IMG/VR virus record: IMGVR_UViG_3300044841_000118
Span: 1-60,317 of that record
Direction: 5' to 3' (one strand)
DNA length: 60,317 bases
Origin: a virus
Every line of letters starts with the position of its first letter. Positions within the stretch are counted from its first letter, which is position 1. The position numbers were made by a program, and so were the translations under genes. Below, one piece after another: positions 34,221 through 41,470 of this stretch. The notes under the pieces were generated by a model. That model ran no database searches. It saw only the letters and a program-made list of their open reading frames with translations, and was not told where the DNA came from.

Positions 34221-34943
34221 TTAGAAGGCTCCGCGCCCTTGGCGGGCGGACTGGGCATTGCCCAGGGTTTCCTGCGACTGACGCTGGGTATCCAGCCGGT
34301 CGGAGAGGAAGATGTTGGCTTGCGTCTCGTTCAGGCCACCGTTCGCCGCGATGCTCTGCCGCAGGAACAACTGCATGGCTACGCCGAACCGCTCGTCGCC
34401 GAGATACTCGTACGCTTTGGCGAGCATGCCCTGCGAGCACAGATAGTGGAGGTAGTCGGGGATCGGTGCCCACGTCTGTGACGGTGCTGTGAAGATCGGC
34501 GCCGCGTTCTGCGACGTCACTGTGACGGTGTAGACGCCATCCGGCACTGGGTGTAGGCGGAAGGTGATGTTCCCTGCCCCGTCATCCAGTTGCGCTGAGA
34601 TGTGGACGAGCTCGCCTTGCTGTTTCTCGTCGGCGAGGATCATCTTCACTTCAAGTTCGCGCGCGGGGTTCACGCTCTGGGTCAGATCAGTGAAGGTTGC
34701 TTTCTCGATCCATCCGAAGGTCGCTGCGGACACCGAGTAATCCTGTGTGCCTGCCGCCGTTTGGAAGGTCGTCACGCTCCGGTTCCAGCGCCACGCGAAC
34801 GGTGCCGCGAGCAGAAACTGACGAACCCAGTCCGCGTTGAGCAGAGCCGGGTCGTTGTTGCTGCCGAAGGTCAGCGGCGCGTTGCGCACGAACTGCTGCG
34901 TCAAATTGATCGTGCGCTGGAGAGTGATCGTGGAGGATGGCAT
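34221..34943 (-). CDS. Tail adaptor/tubular protein A-like (gp11-like)
   Basis: The 240-residue product has the TTPA arrangement: a helical N-terminus (TQQFVRNAPLTFG), FAWRWNRSVTTFQTAAGTQDY and GWIEKATFTDLTQS, then a beta segment, and a long C-terminal helix (SQGMLAKAYEYLGDERFGVAM). In T7, gp11 links portal and tail tube. The palindrome site at 34970-34984 lies 27 bases upstream of the start. It is the first gene of the four signal-peptide tail proteins' flank. Confidence 0.6.
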   Translation of the reverse strand: MPSSTITLQRTINLTQQFVRNAPLTFGSNNDPALLNADWVRQFLLAAPFAWRWNRSVTTFQTAAGTQDYSVSAATFGWIEKATFTDLTQSVNPARELEVKMILADEKQQGELVHISAQLDDGAGNITFRLHPVPDGVYTVTVTSQNAAPIFTAPSQTWAPIPDYLHYLCSQGMLAKAYEYLGDERFGVAMQLFLRQSIAANGGLNETQANIFLSDRLDTQRQSQETLGNAQSARQGRGAF

Positions 34944-34969
34944 TCGAAAGGGTCACGGACGCGGGGAGC

Positions 34970-34984
34970 GTCCGGAAAATGGAC
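34970..34984. promoter_or_regulatory. 15-bp palindrome site
   Basis: GTCCGGAAAATGGAC lies in the 47-base gap between the genes ending at 34991 and starting at 34943, 27 bases upstream of the adaptor start on the minus strand. An exact match to GTCCRG-N3-MYGGAC. Confidence 0.7.
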
Positions 34985-34990
34985 GGGCCT

Positions 34991-35476
34991 TTAGCCCATT
35001 ACGGCGGAGAAGCGCTGACCGGCCTGCGACATCTGGTTGCCGCTCTTGCGTCCCATCTGCTTCCTGTAGTCTTCGTCACCGGGCATGAAGACGCGGGTGC
35101 AGTTGGTGCAGATTCCGACCACCTGGTTGTTGTCCAACCGGTGCTTGATAATGCTGGTCATGTCGCCTGTGCGCTGGGACATTTCATTGCACCCCTGGAG
35201 GTGGGGACATGCGTCCTGCGCCGCTTTGATGTTCGCCTGCTTGCGCGCCTCGGCCTGGCGGTTGTGCTCACGCATCTGCTCCGCGAGGACCTTGTCGCCC
35301 GGGTTCTCATAGGGCTTCTTAATCTCGGCGAGCGCGGCGATCAACTGCGCCTGATTCCCTGCCTGGCTCTGCGTGATCGCGGTGGTGAGCAATGCCACCA
35401 TGTCTGCGACACTCAGGTTGGCCGGTGCGACGTCGGGGGTTACTGTCTCGTTGGTGTTCTCGGGCTGCTTTGCCAT
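34991..35476 (-). CDS. Hypothetical protein with a CxxC zinc-ribbon-like motif (161 aa)
   Basis: ATG 35476 after a GGAGA motif is preferred over the longer ORF. The protein is Ala/Gln-rich and helical, with a C-terminal part holding CPHLQGC and GICTNC, a plausible zinc site, and ending QRFSAVMG. Position between adaptor and head genes suggests a structural role. No family recognised. Confidence 0.5.
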   Translation of the reverse strand: MAKQPENTNETVTPDVAPANLSVADMVALLTTAITQSQAGNQAQLIAALAEIKKPYENPGDKVLAEQMREHNRQAEARKQANIKAAQDACPHLQGCNEMSQRTGDMTSIIKHRLDNNQVVGICTNCTRVFMPGDEDYRKQMGRKSGNQMSQAGQRFSAVMG

Positions 35477-35513
35477 ACATTCTCCTCGGCCAATCCGGGC
35501 CAGACGGTTGTCT

Positions 35514-36224
35514 TTACTTGCGGGCTTTCTCAGCTGTGGTACTGGTTTTGCGATTGCGCCAGCGGTACAAATCTCGGCGGTAGGTGAATCCGCCTTCACC
35601 GGTCGGTGGCCCAAACACGCGGTGCGCCTCGTCCTCGGTGATAATGGCTCTGCGAATCAGGTTCAGCAGCACTTGCCGCCAGCCGCGCAGGATTTCCTTC
35701 TTCGGAACGTCGCGCTGCGCATCGAACTCGTGCAGGCTGTACTCCGGCATCGTCCCCTTCGGGCAATAGAAGAGGTACTCGAACTGCATGCCCTCAAGAT
35801 GGGGCTGCGGTACGCCATACATCCGGTAGATCGCCAGGTCGCTCTCGAAGGCACCCTGCTCGAAATAAATCTTGTCGCCGGTGATCTGCTTCAGCGTCTC
35901 GAAGAACTCGACGTGGTGCATCGACTTCCCGACGCGCGCGGCGTACTTCTTGTACTCGTCCTGATCCTCCCAGCGTTGCGCGCGCACCGCTTCGGAGTTG
36001 TTGTTCATCTCGCGGAGCCGATCGACATGCTCGCGGGTGGAGAGGCGCGGGGAGCGCTCGCAGGAGACACACTGGAAGGCGCGTCCGTCTTTGTGTGAGG
36101 TATCCCGGCGGAAGTGGTTGTACGTCAGAGCACGGAGGCAGGAAACGCACTCTTTGCCCAGCAGTTCATCTGATTCATGGAGGTCGCGCTGAATCGTGTT
36201 TTCAACGGACGATAGATCGTGCAC
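35514..36224 (-). CDS. Hypothetical protein with two CxxC pairs (236 aa)
   Basis: Starts at GTG 36224. The N-terminal 60 residues contain CVSCLR and CVSCER, a likely zinc knuckle; the rest is helical and charged with a very basic C-terminus (RRDLYRWRNRKTSTTAEKARK). It lies in the head-tail block and may bind nucleic acid or the portal. Function unknown. Confidence 0.5.
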   Translation of the reverse strand: MHDLSSVENTIQRDLHESDELLGKECVSCLRALTYNHFRRDTSHKDGRAFQCVSCERSPRLSTREHVDRLREMNNNSEAVRAQRWEDQDEYKKYAARVGKSMHHVEFFETLKQITGDKIYFEQGAFESDLAIYRMYGVPQPHLEGMQFEYLFYCPKGTMPEYSLHEFDAQRDVPKKEILRGWRQVLLNLIRRAIITEDEAHRVFGPPTGEGGFTYRRDLYRWRNRKTSTTAEKARK

Positions 36225-36263
36225 GCACGTCTCCTTTATGGGAAAGCGAGATGTCTGGGTGGA

Positions 36264-36623
36264 TTACTGCTGGACGGCGACCGCATCAGCGGCTGCAACT
36301 GCTTCGGCTTGGACGGCCGCGGCATCATCTGTTTTGGCTGCAGCGTCTGCGGCGGCAGCGACACGCACAGCAGCCAGGGCGTCGAGTTGCGCCTGATGTG
36401 CCTCTTCAACGGCAACCGTGGCCGCTTCGCTGCGCGCGTATTCAATGCTTGCGATCAGCGGTGCAATCTCGGGGCGCTTCGCCTGATACACACCCTTGTC
36501 CAGCAGAACCTCTGCGGCAAACGTGCGGGTATCTGTGGGGGCCGAGGGGTTGCGGGCAAGATCGAAGAGGTGGTTGTCGCTCAGGCCTGCGGTGGCAATG
36601 TCGAATTCAGCGCGTGTTGGCAT
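36264..36623 (-). CDS. Hypothetical Ala-rich helical protein (119 aa)
   Basis: Its second half is almost entirely Ala, Asp and Val (AAADAAAKTDDAAAVQAEAV), a simple helical composition common in internal virion proteins. It follows the lysozyme-like gene by nine bases. No domain recognised. Confidence 0.45.
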   Translation of the reverse strand: MPTRAEFDIATAGLSDNHLFDLARNPSAPTDTRTFAAEVLLDKGVYQAKRPEIAPLIASIEYARSEAATVAVEEAHQAQLDALAAVRVAAAADAAAKTDDAAAVQAEAVAAADAVAVQQ

Positions 36624-36632
36624 TAAGGGTCC

Positions 36633-37193
36633 CTAGTTGGCAGCGTCGTAGTATTTGCGGAGCAGCGCGACGTACGCATCTACTCCCGGGTTGCTGGCGC
36701 CGATGTGGCCGCCGTTCCAAAGCTGTCCCCACTGCTCGACCGTCTGTGGCCGGGTGCGCAGGTTCAGTCGAACCAGAAAGTCAGCGGTCGCGCGGGCACA
36801 CTCTTCGGCCTCGCGCAACTGTGTGGGAGCCATGCCGACCGGGCAGTTGATCAGTAGGATTTGCCACGGCCCGTAGGAGCAATGAGCGCTGTGGCCGTAC
36901 ATGGCGGTGAGCCGGACGACTGCGGGGTTGGCGCTGTACAGGCCGGTGCAGTATGCCTTCTCGTGCCGCGGGTGGCAGTTCTTGCCGCCGGAAGACTCCA
37001 TCATGCTGATGGCCTTCACGAGTTTGCGCGGATCCAGGTTGGCCGGGTTGAACGCCTGGAAGAACCGCTCGATCAGGTCTTCCAACTGCGCAGGGGTCAA
37101 CACCGGCCAAGGGCCATCGATGAAGTTCAGGAGAGCCGACTGTACGTCCATGAGAGAAAGAGCCGCGAGACCGGTCGCGCCGGGGTGTTGCAT
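36633..37193 (-). CDS. Lytic transglycosylase/lysozyme-like virion protein (186 aa)
   Basis: The motif SMMESSGGKN, with Glu as the likely catalytic acid, followed later by HCSYGPWQIL, is the signature of soluble lytic transglycosylase (SLT) and goose lysozyme-like enzymes. Several cysteines may form disulfides. It probably opens peptidoglycan during entry, or takes part in lysis. The start at 37193 has no clear Shine-Dalgarno site; an internal ATG at 37151 is an alternative. Confidence 0.6.
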   Translation of the reverse strand: MQHPGATGLAALSLMDVQSALLNFIDGPWPVLTPAQLEDLIERFFQAFNPANLDPRKLVKAISMMESSGGKNCHPRHEKAYCTGLYSANPAVVRLTAMYGHSAHCSYGPWQILLINCPVGMAPTQLREAEECARATADFLVRLNLRTRPQTVEQWGQLWNGGHIGASNPGVDAYVALLRKYYDAAN

Positions 37194-37452
37194 CGGCTTG
37201 CCCCGCGTAGTCTCATATCGCCTACCGAACGGACCGAATCAGGTCAGCGCAGTGATTGAGTGGACTCTTCGCGAGCCGGGTGCAATCGACTCCTCACTTC
37301 CGGGCAAGGTCGCGGGGAGTCAAAGCGGGCGGGTGGGGTCTCGAGGCGAGCGGCCCGCGTGAAAGCAGGCCGGATGACGGAATGCCCGTCGAAAGAGGAA
37401 CCCGAATCCCTGGAGATCCGGGGCCGCGCAGCATTACTGCACGGGATGAATC

Positions 37453-37530
37453 TGGCTGGCAGAGTAGGACTCGAACCTACATAGGCCGCATTAACAGTGC
37501 GGTTCTCTGCCCAGATTGAGATATCTGCCA
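37453..37530 (-). tRNA. tRNA-Asn (anticodon GTT), CCA encoded
   Basis: The minus strand folds into a full cloverleaf of 78 nt: acceptor TGGCAGA pairs with TCTGCCA, D arm TCTC/GAGA, anticodon stem CCGCA/TGCGG with loop CTGTTAA (GTT), T stem GTAGG/CCTAC with loop TTCGAGT, then discriminator G and an encoded CCA. It lies between the capsid block and the lysozyme-like gene. It may offset a codon shortage for Asn in the phage genes. Confidence 0.9.
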
Positions 37531-38046
37531 GTGTTTGGAGCCCATTCCGAACCCGGGGGTTCGAATCAGCTTACCCACTCCGCACGGGCCAGACGTGTGG
37601 GGCTACGCTGCGGGTGCCTATCCCGAAACACTGAACTTCTCGCTCGGGGTTGCAACCACACTCAAACTTATCCCCCGATGCGGTGCCGTCAGGGCCGATT
37701 TGCAGCGGTCTCTGCGGCAGGGGGTCCGGTACATGACCCATATCCGCCCTGCAAGGCGAAACTGCGAGTCAGAGGGAATCCGGAGGCACACTATGGGACC
37801 GTCTCTCCGGCTGCCATGGGATTGTCCTCCCCATCAAGGTCTTCGCGGCCGGCTTGCTCCCAGCTGTCTAGCCGGGTCCATTACGCGAAGCGCCGGGCTT
37901 TTGATCCTGCCGGCGACGGTGAAGCCGAGATGTCCCTCTCGACGGGAGATCCTCGATAACTAGTCGAGGCAGTTAAGCTGACCCCTGAAGTAGGTGCCGC
38001 TACATACTTAGATGCGATTCTGCATGAAAATCATCACCCTATTTTC

Positions 38047-38061
38047 GTCCAGAAACTGGAC
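38047..38061. promoter_or_regulatory. 15-bp palindrome site (perfect)
   Basis: GTCCAGAAACTGGAC has perfect dyad symmetry outside the three central bases. It abuts the GC hairpin at 38063-38082 and follows the end of the decoration-like gene on the minus strand. Confidence 0.75.
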
Positions 38062-38062
38062 A

Positions 38063-38082
38063 AGCCGCCAGGGTAGGCGGCT
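38063..38082 (-). terminator. GC hairpin after the decoration-like gene (terminator-like, no U tract)
   Basis: AGCCGCC and GGCGGCT pair around a six-base loop. On the minus strand it lies 26 bases after the stop at 38108 but is followed by TGTCCAG, not a T run, so it is at best an attenuator. The palindrome at 38047 comes immediately after it. Confidence 0.4.
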
Positions 38083-38107
38083 CATTCAGGGTGAGGGTTT
38101 TTGTGGA

Positions 38108-38617
38108 CTAGACCTGGTCGATCGTGAACTCGGTCACGGTCACGCTGTTGGTCGCCAGAGCCGCGCCGAACGTCGCCGAAGCAACGAACTGCAGGCCCGA
38201 CGGATCAACGACACCGGTCTGTGCCGTGGTGGCACCGAACGCCGTCAGAGTGCCATTGGTCTGACCCCAGAACATGCCGTGCACCGTCTGGGAAACAGCA
38301 TCCCAGCTCAGCTGCGCCGTCACGTCGAAGTTACCGCCGGCTACCGGAATGGCTGCGCCGGAGACGGTGAAGGCCGCAACCACGCTGTCACTGGCGAGCG
38401 TCGCGGAGTTGCCGCGATACAGCTTGATCAGCAGGGTGGCAGCAGTTCCGCCGGTGGCCTTGCCGCGGATGTTCACCGCGATCGAGGACACGCGGTTCTG
38501 CGGGGCGAGACCAACGACCAGAGGTGCTCCGACTGCATTCAGAATCGCAGTCTCCGTGGTCGAATTCAGCGCGAACGCTGGATTGTTGTAGATACCAGCA
38601 ATCGTGTTGTTATTCAT
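38108..38617 (-). CDS. Putative capsid decoration/head protein (169 aa)
   Basis: ATG 38617 follows AAAGAGG. The protein is beta-rich and neutral (AVNIRGKATGGTAATLLIKL), the make-up of head decoration or head-fibre proteins, and lies directly downstream of the capsid gene in the operon. Role inferred from position and composition. Confidence 0.5.
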   Translation of the reverse strand: MNNNTIAGIYNNPAFALNSTTETAILNAVGAPLVVGLAPQNRVSSIAVNIRGKATGGTAATLLIKLYRGNSATLASDSVVAAFTVSGAAIPVAGGNFDVTAQLSWDAVSQTVHGMFWGQTNGTLTAFGATTAQTGVVDPSGLQFVASATFGAALATNSVTVTEFTIDQV

Positions 38618-38706
38618 GGATGGAGCCTCTTTCTTTCATAAAGGGGGTGTAGCGCGCACCAAGGGAGGACCCGGATGCGCGCCGTGGGGTTGTGTGGGTT
38701 GCGAAA

Positions 38707-39690
38707 CTAGCTACCGGTCTGGGCCTGGATGCGGCGGTAGGTCATCGTCGCGCCGGGGCGCAGCGTGTTGGTGTACTTCACGTTGTACGACACCCAGCCG
38801 CCAATCTGACGGGCGGGATCGGAAACGCTACCGCTCTGCGGAGCCTCCTGCACCATCAGCTTGTAGTTCTTGTCGCCGGCCGCGTTCTTGCCCAGGAAGA
38901 TCGAGAAGATCGCGTCGTCGCCGAAGACGTAGGTGTTGTACTTCAGGACGGCGTCCACGGTGCCGCTCGGCGCGGTCGTGGTCTGCTTGAACTTCACGCC
39001 AGCAAACTCGATGACGTCGTTCTCGCCCAGGGGTCCGAGCAGCTTTGCACGGTCGCTGTCGCTGCCGCGCTTCAAGATGTCGGTCAGACCGTTCAGGCTC
39101 GTGTCGTTCAACACGTCCCGCACAGCAAACGGGTGGATGATGCCGCCGTAGCCGCCGTCGCTCAACATCGGACGGGCATTGACGTTGGCCAGGGACTGGA
39201 CAGCGCTGCGGATGCCGTTCGCGGTGAGGAAGGTGCCGTTCGCGATGTCGATGTTCACCGAGGAGTCCACGGAGACACCGGCGTCAGCGGTCAGCTGCAC
39301 CAGCTTGTTCAGGGTCAGTGCCAGGCGGTAGGCCAGTTCCTCAGAGAGGCTCTGCATCAGGCCGCCGTCGTCAATCGCAACGTCCATCGCCAGATCAGAC
39401 GAGTTGATGAAGTCAGCGTACTGACCGATCGTCGCGTTGATCGAGGTGGAGGTTTCGGTCACGCCGCTGCCGACAGTACCTTCGGCCGCCTGCGTGGTGT
39501 TGGAGCCCAGGAGGGCGTAGGTGAAGAACTGAACCTGGTTGCCGGACTTGACGGGAAGCGGCTTCTGCTTCGTCATCGACATGAAAGGCGTATTCGCCTT
39601 CAGGTTGGGAATCGACTTCCGCTCGTAGTGGATAGCAACCAGGTTAGGCAGGCTGCCGGAAGTCAGGATGGATGCTGGGGAATAACTCAT
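38707..39690 (-). CDS. Major capsid protein, N4-gp56 family
   Basis: The 327-residue protein follows the family layout: an N-terminal arm, KPLPVKSGNQVQFFTYALL, a region rich in EGTVGSGVTETST (E-loop), helical LSEELAYRLALTLNKLVQLT, and a beta-rich P domain ending in SYNVKYTNTL. It forms the icosahedral head in N4-like podoviruses. It is next to a scaffold gene, as in other tailed phages. Confidence 0.7.
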   Translation of the reverse strand: MSYSPASILTSGSLPNLVAIHYERKSIPNLKANTPFMSMTKQKPLPVKSGNQVQFFTYALLGSNTTQAAEGTVGSGVTETSTSINATIGQYADFINSSDLAMDVAIDDGGLMQSLSEELAYRLALTLNKLVQLTADAGVSVDSSVNIDIANGTFLTANGIRSAVQSLANVNARPMLSDGGYGGIIHPFAVRDVLNDTSLNGLTDILKRGSDSDRAKLLGPLGENDVIEFAGVKFKQTTTAPSGTVDAVLKYNTYVFGDDAIFSIFLGKNAAGDKNYKLMVQEAPQSGSVSDPARQIGGWVSYNVKYTNTLRPGATMTYRRIQAQTGS

Positions 39691-39726
39691 GGGGAGGCTT
39701 GGTGAAACGAAAGGGATGTGGGGTTC

Positions 39727-40947
39727 TTAGCGCTTGGCAAACTGGCTCTGCCGAATACCAACTATTAGTTGGTCAACTTCGGCATCACTCAATTGGTCAA
39801 GCGACACGGCGGAGGGCGGCTCGTTGGAACTCGGGGCGGGAACGTTGGACGTCTCGCTCGGTCGAATGCCGAAGCCCACTCTCGGCTGACGCACGGCGCG
39901 AGAAGGCGCGGCGGCAGGTGAAACGGGTGCTGCAGGGGTCGGGGTGGGTGCAACTGCTACGGGTGCGGCAGGTGCGGCTGCGGGAGTCGTTGCTACTGCG
40001 GCCGGTCGGACCGGCTCTGCTGGTTTGGGAGCAACAGGCTTCACTTCGAGCAATCCGCTCTCGCGCAAGTCCTCGTATGCTTCATCAAGGTTGCTGACAG
40101 TCCACTCGCCGCTCCGGACCAGTTCTGTAAGGATCTCGTCCTGGTTCTGGGTGGTGAGTATCTTGCCGAGTTTGTGCTTCGCCACATAAGCGACCATCGT
40201 GCTGAAGTTCGCATCGCTTCTGTGGTAGTCCGGATGGCTGGCCACGAATGCCGTAGCAGTCTCCGTAAGTAGTCCTTCTTCACGTGCCTGAACACCGGCG
40301 TCCGCTTGCTGGACAAGGGTCTCGAGGCTACGGCCCGCTCGCTGTTGAATCCATTTCGTCAATGCGGCGTCTGGATTCTGGTCGAACTCGTGCTTGAGGG
40401 CAACAATCTGGTCAGCAGTCAGCGCCTTGGGCGCTACGATCGGCGCGACTGGCACAACCGTCTGCTGCTTGGGGGGAACACCGAGCTTCAATTGCCGGTT
40501 CTGTTCCCGAATCTTTTTGGTGGCGTTCAGTTTGGCGATCGCCAGCTGGTGCCACATCTCGTTCTTCGTGGCGCCGTAGAAGACTTCCTTCGTCGCACCT
40601 GGCGTGCCGAGGTCCAGCGTCGCCTTCCAACCGCGCGAGGTTTTCTCGATCGTGATAGAAGACCCGTCCGGGTTCTCCGTCAACTCGGGGCCTGCTGGCT
40701 CCGGATCTACCTGCACCGCGACGGGTTCCACAACCGGGGCTACGGGCTGAGCGGATGCAGCCACGGCGGCTGCTTCCTCTGCTTCGGCAGCCTCTGCTGC
40801 CTGCTGCTCCGCGAGTTGCTCGGCGGCCAGGGCCTCGATATCGCTCTGGAGGGTGGCGCGCTGGTCGTCGTGCTGAACCCGGGTGAACTCATCATCGAGC
40901 CACGGGTCGGAATGTGGGGCTGCAGGAACTACGGTCGGTGTGGACAT
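39727..40947 (-). CDS. Putative scaffold protein (406 aa)
   Basis: It lies between portal and capsid, starts at ATG 40947 and is acidic and helical with long Ala/Pro/Val-rich linkers, typical of scaffold proteins. The central part (PDAALTKWIQQRAGRSLETL and LTETATAFVASHPDYHRSDA) is helical. The C-terminus (QLSDAEVDQLIVGIRQSQF) could contact the capsid. No recognisable sequence motif. Confidence 0.55.
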   Translation of the reverse strand: MSTPTVVPAAPHSDPWLDDEFTRVQHDDQRATLQSDIEALAAEQLAEQQAAEAAEAEEAAAVAASAQPVAPVVEPVAVQVDPEPAGPELTENPDGSSITIEKTSRGWKATLDLGTPGATKEVFYGATKNEMWHQLAIAKLNATKKIREQNRQLKLGVPPKQQTVVPVAPIVAPKALTADQIVALKHEFDQNPDAALTKWIQQRAGRSLETLVQQADAGVQAREEGLLTETATAFVASHPDYHRSDANFSTMVAYVAKHKLGKILTTQNQDEILTELVRSGEWTVSNLDEAYEDLRESGLLEVKPVAPKPAEPVRPAAVATTPAAAPAAPVAVAPTPTPAAPVSPAAAPSRAVRQPRVGFGIRPSETSNVPAPSSNEPPSAVSLDQLSDAEVDQLIVGIRQSQFAKR

Positions 40948-40992
40948 GGGCCTCTCGTTAATCCAACGAAACGGTTCGGTGCTACGTGGGTG

Positions 40993-41361
40993 TTACAGAG
41001 CCTCGGGCGGAAGGCCGGAGGTGTTGGCGTGTGCTCGGCGAAGAACTTCCGGGACGGTGTGTCCCGCGTTGATCGCGTTCTGCACATCGCTGTCGAAGAA
41101 GTGCCGGATGTCGTCGGCCATCTTGGCCGCGGCGTGCGCTTGGGGAACAGCGGGGTCGCCGGGCAGGAGCTTGAAGAGTTCCTTGGTCGCGCTGTCCGCG
41201 TAGGCCTTGATCATGTTGCGGACGATCTCCCAGCCGGGTTGCTGGGTAAGGTGCTCCAGTTCCCTGCCGTTGTGCCACTGATCAATTTCGTACTGCTCTT
41301 CCGGGGTCAGTTCCGCGGCCAGTTTGCTGCCGAGGCGGAACATCATCTGATCGGGGGTCAA
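40993..41361 (-). CDS. Hypothetical head-region protein (122 aa)
   Basis: Starts at TTG 41361, overlapping the zinc-ribbon gene stop (TTGA). Helical throughout (RNMIKAYADSATKELFKLL). It sits between portal and scaffold. No family recognised. Confidence 0.5.
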   Translation of the reverse strand: MTPDQMMFRLGSKLAAELTPEEQYEIDQWHNGRELEHLTQQPGWEIVRNMIKAYADSATKELFKLLPGDPAVPQAHAAAKMADDIRHFFDSDVQNAINAGHTVPEVLRRAHANTSGLPPEAL

Positions 41362-41468
41362 GCGTCCTCACCTTCGTGGCCGCAGGCATCGCAGACGTAT
41401 TGTTCGGGGAACTCGCCGCGCCGGAGAAAACTCGATCCGCAGCGTTCACAAACCTTTGGCTTGCTCAT
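41358..41468 (-). CDS. Small zinc-ribbon protein (36 aa)
   Basis: Minus strand, starts at ATG 41468, two bases after the portal stop. It is a single ribbon: CERCG, about 15 residues, then CDACG, with an acidic tail. Too short for most gene finders, but tight packing with both neighbours supports it. Confidence 0.5.
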   Translation of the reverse strand: MSKPKVCERCGSSFLRRGEFPEQYVCDACGHEGEDA

Positions 41469-41470
41469 GG

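Larger units (their letters stand above)
37531..38107. other. Non-coding region beside the tRNA with a T-loop-like hairpin
   Basis: There is no convincing ORF between the tRNA and the 38108 gene. CGAACCC at 37548-37554 and GGGTTCG at 37557-37563 form a tight hairpin resembling a tRNA T arm, but no second cloverleaf could be built. The region 37194-37452 on the other side of the tRNA is also empty. The stretch may hold processing signals or degraded tRNA genes. Confidence 0.4.

Noticed and set aside
37531-37640. A second tRNA gene beside tRNA-Asn
   Set aside because: A GGTTCGAATC-like string and short stems are visible on either strand, but no acceptor and anticodon arms can be paired with it, so only a hairpin is reported.
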